A DNA stretch of 64,000 nucleotides. Source: Podospora pseudocomata (lineage: Eukaryota > Ascomycota > Sordariomycetes > Sordariales > Podosporaceae). Numbering within the stretch: the first letter of the stretch is position 1; each line of letters begins with the position of its first letter. The stretch is from the NCBI RefSeq assembly GCF_035222375.1, contig NW_026946364.1, forward strand, positions 806,001 to 870,000. Reading direction: 5' to 3'. The notes under the pieces were generated by a model. That model worked only from the letters and a program-made list of their open reading frames with translations. It did not search any database and was not told the origin of the DNA. A program made the translations under genes and the position numbers. Positions 35,877-47,493 of the stretch are shown here, one piece after another.

Positions 35877-36907
35877 TTTAGCGGCAAGGGCGCTAAGCTG
35901 GTAGGCAGGTCTTGGGAGCTGTTTCAGTGGGGTCTTGGGTCCGTGTAAGTGGGAGGTGAATATATTTCCAGATTGGGTCGAGATGTGAACCAAAGAACAA
36001 AGAAGAACAGTGGAATGATGTAAAACACACAATGAGAGTCTTATATCGACCAGATTCCTAGATACACACAAAGAACAAGAGGAAAAATGCAGACGACGCT
36101 GTGCGACCAGGTGTCCTTATGATCATTTTTCCAAAGCGGCCTTCTTCGGCAGGAGAAACGGCGCGCGGGGCCTCTCCCTCCTGCAGTAGTTCCAGACTCA
36201 AAACAGCCATGTGTAACCTCTGGATTCTGCTGCAGAAGAAGGACCTCGCCTTTGGTAGTAGACGTCACCAGACTTAATTAGCCAGGGGATGCAACGAACA
36301 GGCGGTCCAGACCTGAGCTCCAGACTGGTCCAAGCCAAGGGATCGTCAGCGTGATGCCCGGGATAGGCAACGAACTATTCTTCAACTTCACCAGACTTCT
36401 GCACCATCTCCCATATTATGCGTGATATGGCCCGTTATCAAACTCTTCATGCCGGTCAGCCCACCTATACATAGGCCTTTCATACTACCCGTCGACGAGT
36501 GGTGACGCCCTTGAATATGCCAAAGGCAGTTGGTTTGAGACTGTGATTGGTTGGGAGACTCAAAACTGTAGACGCACTGGCCAATGGAATCCGGAGACAA
36601 AATCCGCCAGATGGTCGCTGCCTCCGCCGGTTCCCCGACAAGTGTTCCATAGAGTTCAAACAGTCAGGTCCCAGGTCCCTGCAGGAATAAGTCCAAACAC
36701 CGGGCCGCTATTGGCTGCCGTCCGCTACCTTCCAGTCCGTATAGGTCTCACACAGCCTGGGCCCTTGCAGCATCGATATCGAAACATGGCCTTGGGTCTG
36801 TCAGAGTCTGACCAACTTCTCACACCGGCCTCATCTCCATATGTTGCATTCTTGCCCATTTGAAGACACCAGCCACCGCCGGTGCCTAGCTAGCCGCGTC
36901 ACCTGCC
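35877..36907. promoter_or_regulatory. Divergent promoter region of pal1 and usb1
   Basis: 1.0 kb between divergent starts. A direct AC-rich leader precedes pal1. No named site or gene was recognised. Confidence 0.45.
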
Positions 36908-37846
36908 ATGCCGCCGCTGGTGGATTACGGATCCGATTCGGACTCGGACGCCGACACGGCCAACCCAGCTCCTCCGCCAGCCAAAAAGCCAAGACTAGGT
37001 GCACCTGGCACCGGAACGGCTACGGCCCTATCTAGCGGCCCGTCTCCGGATCTGCCTCCTCTCCCGGCATCATTCCACGACCTCTACGCCTCCACAGCCC
37101 GCACCTTTGACGACCCTTCCCTCCACCAAGGTCGAACCAGACAAACACCACACATCCCTGGGAACTGGCCCAGCCATGTTTACATTGAATGGCATCCACC
37201 GCCAGAGTTCAAGCGCATGCTATCAGGCCTGATATACTCGGTCCGATCCCAGATTCGCAAGATAGACCCCGAAGTAGAAATAACCAGCTTTCTGGAGAGC
37301 GACCTAGGCGTGCCGTTACCGTTGCACATCAGCCTCTCCCGTCCTCTTAATCTCAGCACGTTCCAGAAAGACCTGTTTCTGTCCGATCTTCAAAAGATAC
37401 TCGCTGGAGACCAGCCGTTCGAGATACGGCTCGGGAGGGTGGAATGGCATTTTACCTCGGAGAGCGGACGGGCATTTCTGGTGCTGAGAGTGGCCTGCCC
37501 GTCTCGAAATAATGAGCTCGTGTACCTTTTGTCCAAGATTAACGAGCTTGCTAATATATACGGCCAGCCCCAGCTCTATTCGTGGGCCTCGGCTGCAGAG
37601 GGGAAGGATGTTGCGGACGCCTTTCACTTTTCGATTGCTTGGTGTCTGGGTAAGCCGTCGGATCATCTCGAGCGTATCACAAAAGAGGTTTTTGCAAAAC
37701 CCGAGATCCGGACTGTCATCGGAATGGGTAAATTGACCATCCACAGCATCAAGGTCAAGATTGGGAATGTGGTGACGAATATTCCGCTGAGGAAGGAGGA
37801 TGAGGAGAGGAGGGAGAGGAAGCACAGTGCTTTGCTTGGGTTATGA
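36908..37846 (+). CDS. usb1: U6 snRNA 3'-phosphodiesterase Usb1/Mpn1
   Basis: Single exon, 312 residues, starting in CACCTGCCATGCC. Usb1 is a 2H phosphoesterase that trims and caps the 3' end of U6 snRNA in the nucleus. Both HxS motifs are visible: His140-Ile-Ser142 in LPLHISLSRPL and His240-Phe-Ser242 in DAFHFSIAWCLG. The N-terminus starts with an acidic MPPLVDYGSDSDSDAD patch and a Pro-rich linker with a basic KKPR nuclear signal. GNWPSHVYIEWHPP opens the catalytic domain, as is usual. Length and order fit fungal homologues and no residue of the active site is missing. Splicing depends on U6, so loss should be severe. Confidence 0.95.
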   Translation: MPPLVDYGSDSDSDADTANPAPPPAKKPRLGAPGTGTATALSSGPSPDLPPLPASFHDLYASTARTFDDPSLHQGRTRQTPHIPGNWPSHVYIEWHPPPEFKRMLSGLIYSVRSQIRKIDPEVEITSFLESDLGVPLPLHISLSRPLNLSTFQKDLFLSDLQKILAGDQPFEIRLGRVEWHFTSESGRAFLVLRVACPSRNNELVYLLSKINELANIYGQPQLYSWASAAEGKDVADAFHFSIAWCLGKPSDHLERITKEVFAKPEIRTVIGMGKLTIHSIKVKIGNVVTNIPLRKEDEERRERKHSALLGL

Positions 37847-38720
37847 TGATACGGGGTATGATTTCGCTCGGCAGAGGTATCGAGGCGGTGATGGGAAGTG
37901 TCAGGGAGCAGGTTGGATCACAAATGCCAGACGCCAGGGATAGCTAGTAGAAGATTAATAAGCGATCAATTCATAAACCACATTATACTGACGTTCTTCT
38001 TGATTGCCATCACATCACAAGTTTCCTAGAAATGGCCTGTTGAAGGTGAGAAGGTGGGAGGTGATTCCAGGTTGTTTGGGGGATGTAGGACTAAATAAAT
38101 GATGTAGACGAAAAAACAACCGAGCAGAAAGAGGCTTGGGAGTTTTTGCAAGAGGTCATGAAGGGTGAGCCGGAAAAAGGGGTGATAATAACCTAGGGGA
38201 GTTGGACGAGCAGCTTGTGTCTACCGGGATGGAGGGCTTGCTTTGGGGCGGACAGTGGGATTGGTAGTTTGTTCTTGGGAGCATCTTCATTTTGAAGGCA
38301 TGGTTGGAGCTGGCCTGTATTTGTTAGGACATACTCATGTTGAAGGGAAGGGATGGAAGACTTGCGCTCTCTTCAATTCCTGCTTGGTTGCACCATAAGT
38401 CAAATATAATCATCACATCTTCGGTACAAACTGAATTTTCACCTGCTAGTTACAAACGCTGCCCAAAAATATATACAAACAAACACCCACCCAACTGCTG
38501 CCATGCCAATAACGATTCATCAACTCCCAAGCTCCATTCAAGACGTCACAACCCAATAACACAGACAGCCAGCTATCCCGCAGCCAACCAGGAAATAGTC
38601 CGGGCCCATCTCCAGCATCTTACGCCAGAGTGAGGCATGCCACTTGTATATAGCTACGGCCATACCATACCCCAACGCATGATAAAAATGACTCACTAGA
38701 CCACCGCTATCCCAGCCATT
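37847..38720. other. Convergent 3' region of usb1 and ero1
   Basis: 874 bases between converging stop codons. AT-rich in part, with no gene recognised. Confidence 0.5.
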
Positions 38721-40729
38721 CTAGAGCTCGTCCACTCTAGGGAATTCCAACGTCCACGTCCTTGGAGTCACCGGCAAGCCCAGGAAAAACTGCATAAAGC
38801 GCGCAGCCTCTTGAGAAAGGACAACCCAACTAGAGAACCGTTAGCATTGGTTTTCAAACAGGAAAAAAAAAGAAAAAAAAAACTTACGCCTTGGCAGGGA
38901 CACTGATCCACCCCTTCAACACAAACATCGTCACCTTCTTGATATTCTCCCACTCCTCCGCCATGGCCTCCGAACTCGACTTTGGCTCCCGGCGGATCCT
39001 CTCCTCTCTCTTGGTCTCCACCTCATCCACATCCTGCTCATCCAGCGCCTTCTTGATAGGGCCCACACTCAGAATCTTGTTCACAACCACCTTCTTAGCC
39101 CCCTTGTTATCCTCTGCCTCAACCATCCCTCTAAACTTCTGAATAGCGCTCATCGAGCTGCTCAACCTGGCATACGTGTTGAAAAGCGCCACCAATTCCG
39201 TCCGCTTCAACACCGGAACCTGCGGGTGGTCGTTATTGTCAAACTCGAACAGCACCTTCAGCGCAGTTCCGTACCCAGCCGTCTGCAGCTTGCCCCACAG
39301 TCGGCACTTGTCGCACCCGACACAGTCCATCAGGCGGCTGACATTCCTGAAGCGGTTGCGGAAGTCCTCTTTGAGCGAAGGGCCTTCTCCATTCTTGAAC
39401 ATGAGGCTCTCGTCAAAGATTTGAGGCACGCTCGCGGCCTTGGTGGTGACAGCCAAGACCTTCTCACGCGTCTCGGCGTCCTGAGCCGGGTCGCCCGTGC
39501 AAAAGGTGTAGCCCTGCTCGGCGGTGAGATAGGGGCCGAGTTTGGCGATGGCGCGGGAAAGGAGGGCGTAGTTAAAATAGAGATTGCTGATGCGGTCCGG
39601 GAACTGGTGTAAACGAGCCTTGTAGCAGGCGAGATTGGGTTGCCATTGACCGGTGGTTTGGTTGAGAAAGTCCCAGCAGAGATGGGTCGAGATACTCGCA
39701 TGCATGCCAGACATGACTCTGTAAAAGACACGCTTCTCGAGACATTCGTCCTCGGCTTCGAGACCGGTGTTGGCAACGAACGGGGTGAGGGGGTTGTGCT
39801 CCCTGGTTTGCTCAAGAACATGCTGGCGCCCAGCAGCGTCAAGAACAGCCTTGAAATCCATCGCCGCTGGTCCACGAGCCGAGGTATCCTTTCCAAGCGC
39901 CGCATAATGGGGAAAAGAGCTTCTCTGGAAGCAGTTCTCTCGGTATACCGCATCCCACACCTGCTTGGCGCCATCGCCAGCATACCCAGTAAACCTCTCG
40001 GGATTCCGCAACAAGCTCACATAATCCCCCTTGGACGTAGCGCTCTCGTCTTCGGGGACGCAGTAATCTCTGTCGTCACACTCGTCGTCGTATTCAACCA
40101 CACAACTCTCCCCAACCCCCTCACCCAACTTCCCCTTCAGCGGTCGTACTGGCTCTTGTTTTTGAACCGCCTTGCCGGGATGTTGCGCCCTCGGGCCCTC
40201 GAGCTTTCCGAGCTCTTTAGCCCTCCACACTGGCGGGATATCCTCCTCGTTATCCAGCGTCTCTACCGCGCAGGCAATGTTCCCGCACATGCCATTCTCG
40301 TCATTCCAAAACGGGCACTTCTTGTGAAATAAATTCACCCGGTAGTGACTGAAGAAGTCCGTCGTCTGGGTGAGCTCGTCAAGGGCCGGCTTGACATTGC
40401 GATTGAGCCGCTCGAGCGTCGAGTACGAGGCACAGGCGTCGCTCACGATAGCTTTTGGCGATATCTGCCAGAGGGAACCGTTAGAATGATATACATGAAG
40501 ATCAGCCGCCGTTGCAATAGCGGCAGTAGCGCAACTGGATCTGGATGGTGGGGCTAATGCATCTGCACAGCAGAAAAGAAAGGGGCAAGGGCTGATAAGA
40601 AAAGCGTACCGCGCAAGCATCTTGAGGTGGCGCTGGTGGTGATGCCGAAGGTTGTGAGTTTTGGCATTGCACTTCTGGGCTCCAGAGCGCAAAGACTGAT
40701 AGATAAAAGAGACGGGCGGCCGTCTTCAT
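38721..40729 (-). CDS. ero1: ER thiol oxidase Ero1
   Basis: Three exons: 40610-40729, 38888-40464 and 38721-38829, with introns of 145 and 58 bp; 601 residues. The first exon encodes a signal peptide (MKTAARLFYLSVFALW to about residue 22). The body is typical Ero1: SPKAIVSDACASYSTLERL, RTTDFFSHYR-like TTDFFSHYRVNL, FWNDENGMCGNIACAV, NPERFTGYAGDGAKQVWDAV, and the active-site CxxCxxC as DCVGCDKCRLWGKLQ. Ero1 reoxidises protein disulfide isomerase with FAD and oxygen in the ER lumen. The last exon adds FFLGLPVTPRTWTLEFPRVD and ends EL, so the protein closes with VDEL, an HDEL-like retrieval signal. Reading straight into the second intron would stop at VPAKA and lose it. An acidic insertion lies at about 190-215. 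Confidence 0.95.
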
Positions 40730-42051
40730 GGTGAAGGAGGAGGGGGGACCTGTGGAAGGCCTCGAAACAAATGGGACGGTCTGGGCAGAATGGCCGGCTG
40801 GATGTTGCTGCTATCGAATGAGAATATTCGTGATCCGTAATTTCTATGCCGGTGTAACCGAACTGTCTTTGTCTTGGTGGTCTGGTATGCTGTCCAGAGA
40901 CCCGGGCCTGAAACGTGGACGTTTTATATGATATGTGGTCCGACGTCAGCGTCCCGAGATGGCAATTGGCGATAAGAGGTCTTATCGGGAGGCCGTTGTG
41001 GCCGAGCGGAAGGGCGATCGACGGTGCGCTTGGCGTTTTCTGGAATGATTACAGAAGGGATGCGCAGAAGAAGTGGACAGGAATGATGTGATCGTGTGGC
41101 AGCAGCTACGAAGTGAATGCAGAAAGTGGTAAAGACCAGGTGGTCTGTGGGATAATATGTTGTTCTTTTAGAAGATATGGCCAACAGGAATTTGCCGTAG
41201 TGGCTGGGGGGGGGTTGCGAGAGGAAATGTGGCCAGAATGAAAATCAGCAGATGTCGATCTGCCGACGAACGATCGGATTGCTTGCAAATCACGAAAACC
41301 GGCTGACACTTGTTGCCTTTTTTGGTTCCCGGATCTGAGGAGAACACTGGCAACGTATCAGTGCATCCTTCTGAGTACGGACTGTGGCCCGACGCTTGCT
41401 CGTACGCGATATGCAAGAGTGTTCATTGTCCTGCCTTTTCCTTATTCAGTTCCCAAAACTGCCAGCGTGGCGCATTGGAACGGGATGTAACCGTACCTTG
41501 ATAGATCGCCTCAACCCCGCGATCAATCACCAACTGGGGGGGCATCTATTCAAGGGTGGATATAACTCATGACGCCTGTCTCGATGAAACTTCCCATACG
41601 GGCCTGATAGTTTGATTATTCTTCTTAATTCATCGCTACATAACCAACAATCCATCATCTGCATGCCCGGACAGCTTTGTCCCGGTTTTCATTATCTCGT
41701 CGCCCCCTGGCCAATGTCCACCAGCCACTTCTGCCTCGGCCCTCCAATGGCCGTCCAAAATCCTGCTCCTGTATCGCGGCTCAACCCATGCGCTCAACTC
41801 CTCCATATTCCAGAGCCTATCAATGTTCGTAAATTCTTCGCAGATGTAGCGCCTCAAGATCGAAAGTCGACTGTCAACGCCCAGGTACGTGTCCCGAGAC
41901 ATGATAGCCAGAAGCCTTGCTGCCCTCACATCAGCGGGCAGCATTTGCCTCTCCAGTTAATAAGGTGATGATCGGTGTCTGGTTGTGGGCCTGGCCCCGA
42001 GCGCTAATCGTACAGCTGTCCCCTACTATTACTTTGTGACCTCGTAGCTCC
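40730..42051. other. Region between ero1 start and cks1 stop
   Basis: 1.3 kb on the upstream side of ero1, which contains its promoter and the cks1 3' end. A 102-residue minus-strand frame (41636-41944) has protein-like composition but matches nothing I know. An A-box-like TGGCCGAGCGG near 40999 has no partner B-box. Confidence 0.4.
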
Positions 42052-42535
42052 TCACTGCGGAGGTTGGTAGTTCAGTGGGCGCCTGGAACCAAATGTTAGC
42101 CTGTAGTCCTTGGCATGAGACTCATGGTTGCAGGAGTGCTCACTTGAAGAGGAGAATATGAGGCTCTGGCTCGTGTACTTCGTAGTGCTCCCACCCAAGA
42201 CTCTGTGTGATACCCATCGCCCGCCATTCTTCCTCCCACAGGAGCTTCAGAGTGCCCTTGGACTGGTCATGATAGTCTTTGGGAATGGCCTTGAGCATAG
42301 CCTTGGGAAGCTGCACGTGGCGGTATTCGTATTCGTTGTCATTGTAGCTAGCAGATGTTAGGCTTGATCGAACCGACAATATGGCACGGTTGACATCCAG
42401 CGGCGCTACTTACCGTGTAGAGTAGTGGATCGCCTCAATAAACTCCTCCAGACGTGCCCGCTCGCTGTCTGACAGCGGGCGTGGGCTTGGGTTGCGACGG
42501 GAGGTGTCAATGCCCATCTCATCTAGTGTCGCCAT
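42052..42535 (-). CDS. cks1: Cyclin-dependent kinase regulatory subunit Cks1
   Basis: Three exons: 42414-42535, 42144-42347 and 42052-42082, with introns of 66 and 61 bp; 118 residues. The protein starts [15 protein letters not shown] and has a helix [16 protein letters not shown]. The compact Cks fold then follows: [40 protein letters not shown] and [17 protein letters not shown]. The HxPEPH hinge is present as HEPEPH. Cks1 binds the cyclin-dependent kinase and phosphorylated threonines, so that substrates are phosphorylated several times; it also helps degrade CDK inhibitors. The tiny third exon (31 bases) gives RPLNYQPPQ and is needed for the usual C-terminus. Ordinary length for moulds. 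Confidence 0.97.
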
Positions 42536-43764
42536 TTTGAAGGTTGCTGTCGGGATAGCCGGTAAGTTTAAAAATCAAATATATGTCGCGAGAAGATATT
42601 CGAGAATCGAAAGGGCGTCCTGAGGAAAAGGGGCGCAGTGATGTTGGGTTGAAAAAGTATCAAGGTCGCGCGATAGTCGTGTCTAGCCCTGCACTTTGGG
42701 TACGTGGGGTAATATCGGGCCAAATCGACGAGGCCGACAACTGGAGATGGGCTAGGCAAAGTGGTCCTCTAGAATTCAAAGTTGGTAATGCGACCGGAAG
42801 AAGTAAGGGGAGCGCGTCTGCTAGCTCGGGTGAAAAAGCAGCTGTCGTTTTGCGCGTTGAGTGTCGGTGTTGAGGCGTGCGACTTCGCTGGTGGAGGAGG
42901 GGAACAGAAAGAGGCCGAACGTAAACAAATCGGTTCATGTGTTTGGAAGGGCCCTGCCGCACTTGCCATGCGCTAAAATTTTGACCCTTCCGGCCCACTG
43001 GCAGCTTGGCACGGGCCACAAGGTAGAGAAAGTGGCATGGTGATAGGTTGACATCTCTCGCAAACAATAGGCTTACTCTAGACTCTGTATAATAGATAGG
43101 TATTTGAAGAAGCATCCAAGGGTTGCTCTTGCCCCGTCCCTTCCATCCTGTGGGCTGTTTCTCGTTGTCGCATTGTTCAAAGGTGCAAAGTGCCGGATGA
43201 CATAAGCAACTCAACTTAAGATGCCTAACATATCAGGCGAGGAACAAGGGAAGCCCCGGTCCATGCGCGTGTGGGCCCCTGCTCAGTGGTACCTTCCCCG
43301 AAGCCAGGTACACTTTTGGGACAGGAGCGCCTGCTGACAGTTGGAGGTTGAACTGTATGCAAAACTCTGAATTCCCAGCCCTTTGGAGCGCCAAAATTGC
43401 ACCGCTCCTGGACAGCTGCCTGGACTGCAGTGATTCGTTCCCTACAGTTCGCAGACACGACACGACTTGCACCCCGTCCATCACCTAAGTCATCCATACC
43501 TAGGTATATCCATCGCAGGGGGCTGGCTGGGCTGCGGGACTCCTGACTTGACTGCGCTGCGCCCACCCCAAGAGACGAGACGGCACCGCACCCGCACCTG
43601 CAACCGCACAATTGCTACGCGTCTCCCACAGCCGTAGAGCAACAGCTTGCGCGCCGCCCTCCGTCACAAGTCGCCCATTGAGGCGCCTGCACCACGTCCA
43701 TCGCGACAGCTGCCATCGAGTTGATCTGTTTTTTGCCAAATCTGATCCGCTGCACCACCGCGCA
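42536..43764. promoter_or_regulatory. Divergent promoter region of cks1 and the rsc4-like gene
   Basis: 1.2 kb between divergent start codons. The right third is a C-rich leader (43550-43760). No gene or defined site was recognised. Confidence 0.45.
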
Positions 43765-46146
43765 ATGGACAACAAACGGAAAGCGGGCCCGACGGGCGCC
43801 GCCGAGAATGACGACCGAGCTGCCAAACGACGCAAGGTCCCAAGGGTAAGTCTTTCTCCAAGAGTTTCCCGTTGCTCGTGGCGCACATCTGCCACACCTT
43901 GGAACTTGGGATGCAATGTCAACACGGCCATTAACTAACCATGGGGACAGCCTCCACAAGAGTACGACCTGATGAAGGGCGAAAGCCCCGAGTCGACCTC
44001 CGCCTACGGCCTTGTTTTCTTGGAAACCATCCGCAGAACGAAGGACAAGAGGTTAGTATAGGCTTGTCTTCCCAGGTCTAGGGATATATGACATCTAACA
44101 ACAATGGCTTCGCAGCGGACGACTTGTGGCTAGCTACTTTGAGAACCTCCTCCCCCGTGAGAAGAACAAGGACTACTATGCGCGCATTCGCATGCCCATC
44201 TCCCTGAAAATAATTGAGCGCAAACTCCACAACCAGGACTTTGCCAACATGTCTGAACTCGAAAGCTACTTCAAGCGAATGGTCACCAATGCGAAGGAGT
44301 ATTATCCCAAGAATTCCGAGATTTTCGAGGATGCCGAGCGTGTCAGAAAAGCGCTGAGCAACTACATGACCAAGACGAACCCGGCCTACAAGTTGGTACA
44401 GGGCTATAGTTGCACTGCTGCGCCTATACCTGATAATTTACAGTCGACGGATTTCATGGATGAAGACGCAGGGGGTGGCGAGGAGGACGCGGCTGGCGAA
44501 GATGATGCCGAAGGCGAGGAAGACGAGGACGCGGGTGAAGACGACGAGGAAGACGAACAGGACGACGAGGACGACGGAAACCCGAGAAAAATCATCCTGA
44601 AGCGAAGGGATTCCAACAACGGCGTTAAACGTGGGCCCGACTCGGTGCGGAGACGTGACAGAAGTGGGAGGGCCAAGGCAGACCATGAGTTCGAGGGCGT
44701 CCCGTACAAGGGACTGAATTTCCAACACGCGCAGGAGAAAATCGTGGAGGAGCTTATTCGAAAGCCAGACGAAGAGTAAGCAACACCTGTCATGCGACTC
44801 TGTGCACCGAGCCTTGCTAACTCTGCTCCTACAGCGGTGGCCCTCATTTCTTGGACTTTATCAATCTCCCACCACGCAGCTTCAAGGATTATTTTGCCGT
44901 CATTACCTCTCCGTTGTCGTTAAAGGGGCTTCAAAAGCTCGTCAAGGGCATTCATGGTCGACAAGCTGCCACTGGTATCAGCGACTTCAAGAGCTGGGCA
45001 GCTTTTGAGGAAAAGGCCAGCCTTCTTTGGACCAACGCTCATTTCTACAATGAGGATGGCAGTGAAATCCACACCCTAGCCACAGAATTGAAGGTATGAA
45101 GATTGAAGACGGTCTGCCAGCTAGCAGTGCTAACCCATGACCTTACAGCAAGCCTTTTATGATGAGCTCAACGCGGCGAAGGCAGTAGTCCCGGAACCGC
45201 CTCAGCAGCCCAAGATTAAGCTCAAGGTTGGTTCGGGTCAGGATACTCCGGTACTGGGTGCCAAAAAGATCACGATCCATGTCGGCGGGTCTAAAGGCAG
45301 CGCAACAGGGTCACCAGCACCACCGACCAACCGCTCTAGCGAATCCGGCCCTATTCCACCCCAGGCGTCATTTACAACCGCTGCCAGCTTCCAGCTGGAC
45401 AAATCTATGAGTTTACCCTCAGCTGGAGGGTCCCCGAGCCCCTCTGTCATCGCTCCTGGGCCACCAAGTATGGTTCCACGGCCGAATGGACATGTTCCGA
45501 GTCCCATGATGATGATGAATGGGCAGCACGGTTACCCAGGGTCGCATCAAGCACTTCAAAATGGCCATCTGCCTCCTGCACCAGCACCTGCGCCTGCACC
45601 GCCACCTCCTCTGTGGGACAACTTGGTTCGCGCTCCTGGTAGAGGTGAGTTTCGATGTGTTACTTTGGCTCGATGTGTTATTTTGGCTCGAAGCACACTG
45701 CTAATTGGAGAACAGGTATTGCCGACTCTTTGTTGCCCAGTGTTCTTGTCCGGACACATCCAACAGTTCCAGGGGACCGCCGATTTCGGATGGAACTTCC
45801 AGCGGACCCAAAGCTGGCTCAGCAGAGCGTCACTTTCCACTTGCCGGCTAGCCACAGCAGACTGCAGTTGGTTCCCCGGTTGGCGCCCTTTGAACAACAG
45901 GGACGTCAGTACAAGCTCATCGTTCAGATCAATGGACAGATGGTGGGCAGAGCCACCCCGATTCCTGCACCTGATGATCCGCTGCCACTAAACGCCATGG
46001 TGTTTGACTTGGGTTTAACTCTGGGCACGAACATGATTGTCGTTACAGTCGTGGCATCACTGCCGAAGGGTCAAAAGCTGGAAAATGGAGCGAGCGCCGA
46101 GGTAGAGAGGCTGACCATGAATGTCCACCTCACGAGAGTCTACTAG
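43765..46146 (+). CDS. rsc4: Rsc4-like tandem-bromodomain chromatin remodelling subunit
   Basis: Six exons: 43765-43845, 43951-44051, 44116-44775, 44835-45093, 45149-45644 and 45716-46146, with introns of 55-105 bp; 675 residues. Start MDNKRKAGPTGAAENDDRAA with a basic KRRK signal. Bromodomain 1 covers about 35-145 (YYARIRMPISLKIIERKL, NAKEYYPKNSEIFEDAERV). An acidic block of about 50 residues and a basic patch follow. Bromodomain 2 covers about 250-380 (DYFAVITSPLSLKGLQKLV, LLWTNAHFYNEDGSEIHTLA). A Pro/Ser-rich linker with IKLKVGSGQ and KKITIHVGG precedes a beta-rich C-terminal domain. The order matches Rsc4 of the RSC nucleosome remodeller, which reads acetylated histone H3. In bromodomain 1 the conserved acetyl-lysine-binding Asn is replaced by Tyr; bromodomain 2 keeps it. 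Confidence 0.88.
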
Positions 46147-47003
46147 AATCTTCAAGGAGTCGTTATTTTGGCGTCAAGGCATGTATCTGGGCGGTGGCGA
46201 TTTATTCTGTTTCTGGTTCCTTGTCTATTTGTGGGAAAAGGAAATGGGTGGGCGGATCAATCTATGGCTTCAGTTTCGGTGGTGTTTCTGGACGGAGCGT
46301 TTAGGCACTGCTTCAGTACGGCAGGGTAAATCAGCGTGGTATTATTATAACACTTGGGCTTCTTTCTGTGTATATGTATTGATATAGGTCATCGCGCGCA
46401 ACGGAGAATCAGCGGAAAATCTTTTCAAGCTTGATTTGTTTTGGGAGCTGGACTCTCATATTTCTGAGGCTTGTTGAAGACCGATGGAATTTACTACAGG
46501 CTGTTGTCAATGAACACCTCTGTCTAGAAGGATTATCTATGTTCGATTCCCGGCAAGCAAAGTCTAGGTTGAAGCTAGTAAGCACTTCCCATGCGATTTT
46601 CTTTTTGCCCTTGGCTTACAATCGTCACAGGTACCCGCCCTCGGTACAGGGTAACAAAGTGAGGGTCGCCCATTGTCTCCCTTTTGTGCATGTCATTCAA
46701 TTGTTTACGAGTATTCCGAACGCGGCCACCTTTTGAACCCATGGCCCACACGCACTCAACCCCTTGGAATGGAGTCCGCATTCCTCGACACAACAAAGCA
46801 CGCGGCTGCACGCGTTGGCCCCTTTATTTCCAACTCCGGATGAACAAGTCTTCTTATCATTACAATTGGCTTCTTTGTTCAATGTATGGTGTCCACCGTT
46901 TTGAGCTACTTGCTCCCTCGAGCTACATGGGTGTTTTTCTTTGAAGGCTAAACAAGAGGCCATTCGTTGCGGTTTGGTTTTTGTTTTCTAAAAATCTCTT
47001 ACA
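46147..47003. other. Region between rsc4 and the repeat-rich upstream frame
   Basis: 857 bases with the rsc4 3' end and the probable promoter of the next gene. A lone B-box-like GTTCGATTCC near 46541 lacks the rest of a tRNA. Confidence 0.4.
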
Positions 47004-47139
47004 ATGCCTCGACGGTCGGCCGAATTGGTTTCTGCCGGTGTTGATCCTGCACCGAGGAGAAGATCGACTAGGCTTGCGTCGAGAGAAAACGTGGAGAGGA
47101 AGCATCATCATCATCATCATTATCATCATCTTGAAAGCC

Positions 47140-47179
<40 letters not shown>

Positions 47180-47393
47180 AGAAGAAGAAGAAGAAGAAGA
47201 AGAAGAAGAAGAAGAAGAAGAAGAAGAGGTCGGATTAGAGTCTGCCGGGGAAAGAAGACGAGACGGCAACAACAGCTGGGAAGGGGAAGAAGACGAGGAC
47301 CCGGAAGCGGCCAGTGTTTACCCTGCTTCTTCATCACCCTCGGAAAGACATCTATCACCACTTGAAGACGAACAGCACGTCTCGGGACTTTGA
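47004..47393 (+). CDS. Repeat-rich upstream frame (uORF or missing N-terminal exon)
   Basis: A 129-residue frame beginning MPRRSAELVSAGVDPAPRRR, followed by a His tract and a long Glu tract coded by CAT and GAA repeats, then an acidic Ser/Pro end. The start has the look of a real protein N-terminus. It lies in another frame than the next gene and overlaps its open upstream part. It could be a long upstream frame in that gene's leader, or its true first exon. In the second case an intron near 47324-47375 would be needed; a GTTTAC donor with an AAG acceptor keeps phase but is weak. Confidence 0.3.
47104..47229 (+). repeat. (CAT)n and (GAA)n trinucleotide tracts
   Basis: A CAT tract (47104-47130, one TAT break) and, after a short spacer, an almost pure GAA tract to 47229. 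In frame they read as poly-His and poly-Glu. Both are probably length-variable. Confidence 0.95.
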
Positions 47394-47493
47394 GTCTGAA
47401 CCAGATATCAAAGAAGCACAACCCAGCCTCGCACTCTCTATATCATCATCACGACGATTCTTGCAACAACCTCGTTTGAGAACCGCCGCCGCC

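Noticed and set aside
40985-41030. A-box-like TGGCCGAGCGG suggesting a Leu or Ser tRNA
   Set aside because: No B-box or pairing acceptor stem follows within 200 bases.
46530-46560. B-box-like GTTCGATTCC suggesting a tRNA 3' half
   Set aside because: No A-box or cloverleaf arms upstream; an isolated match.
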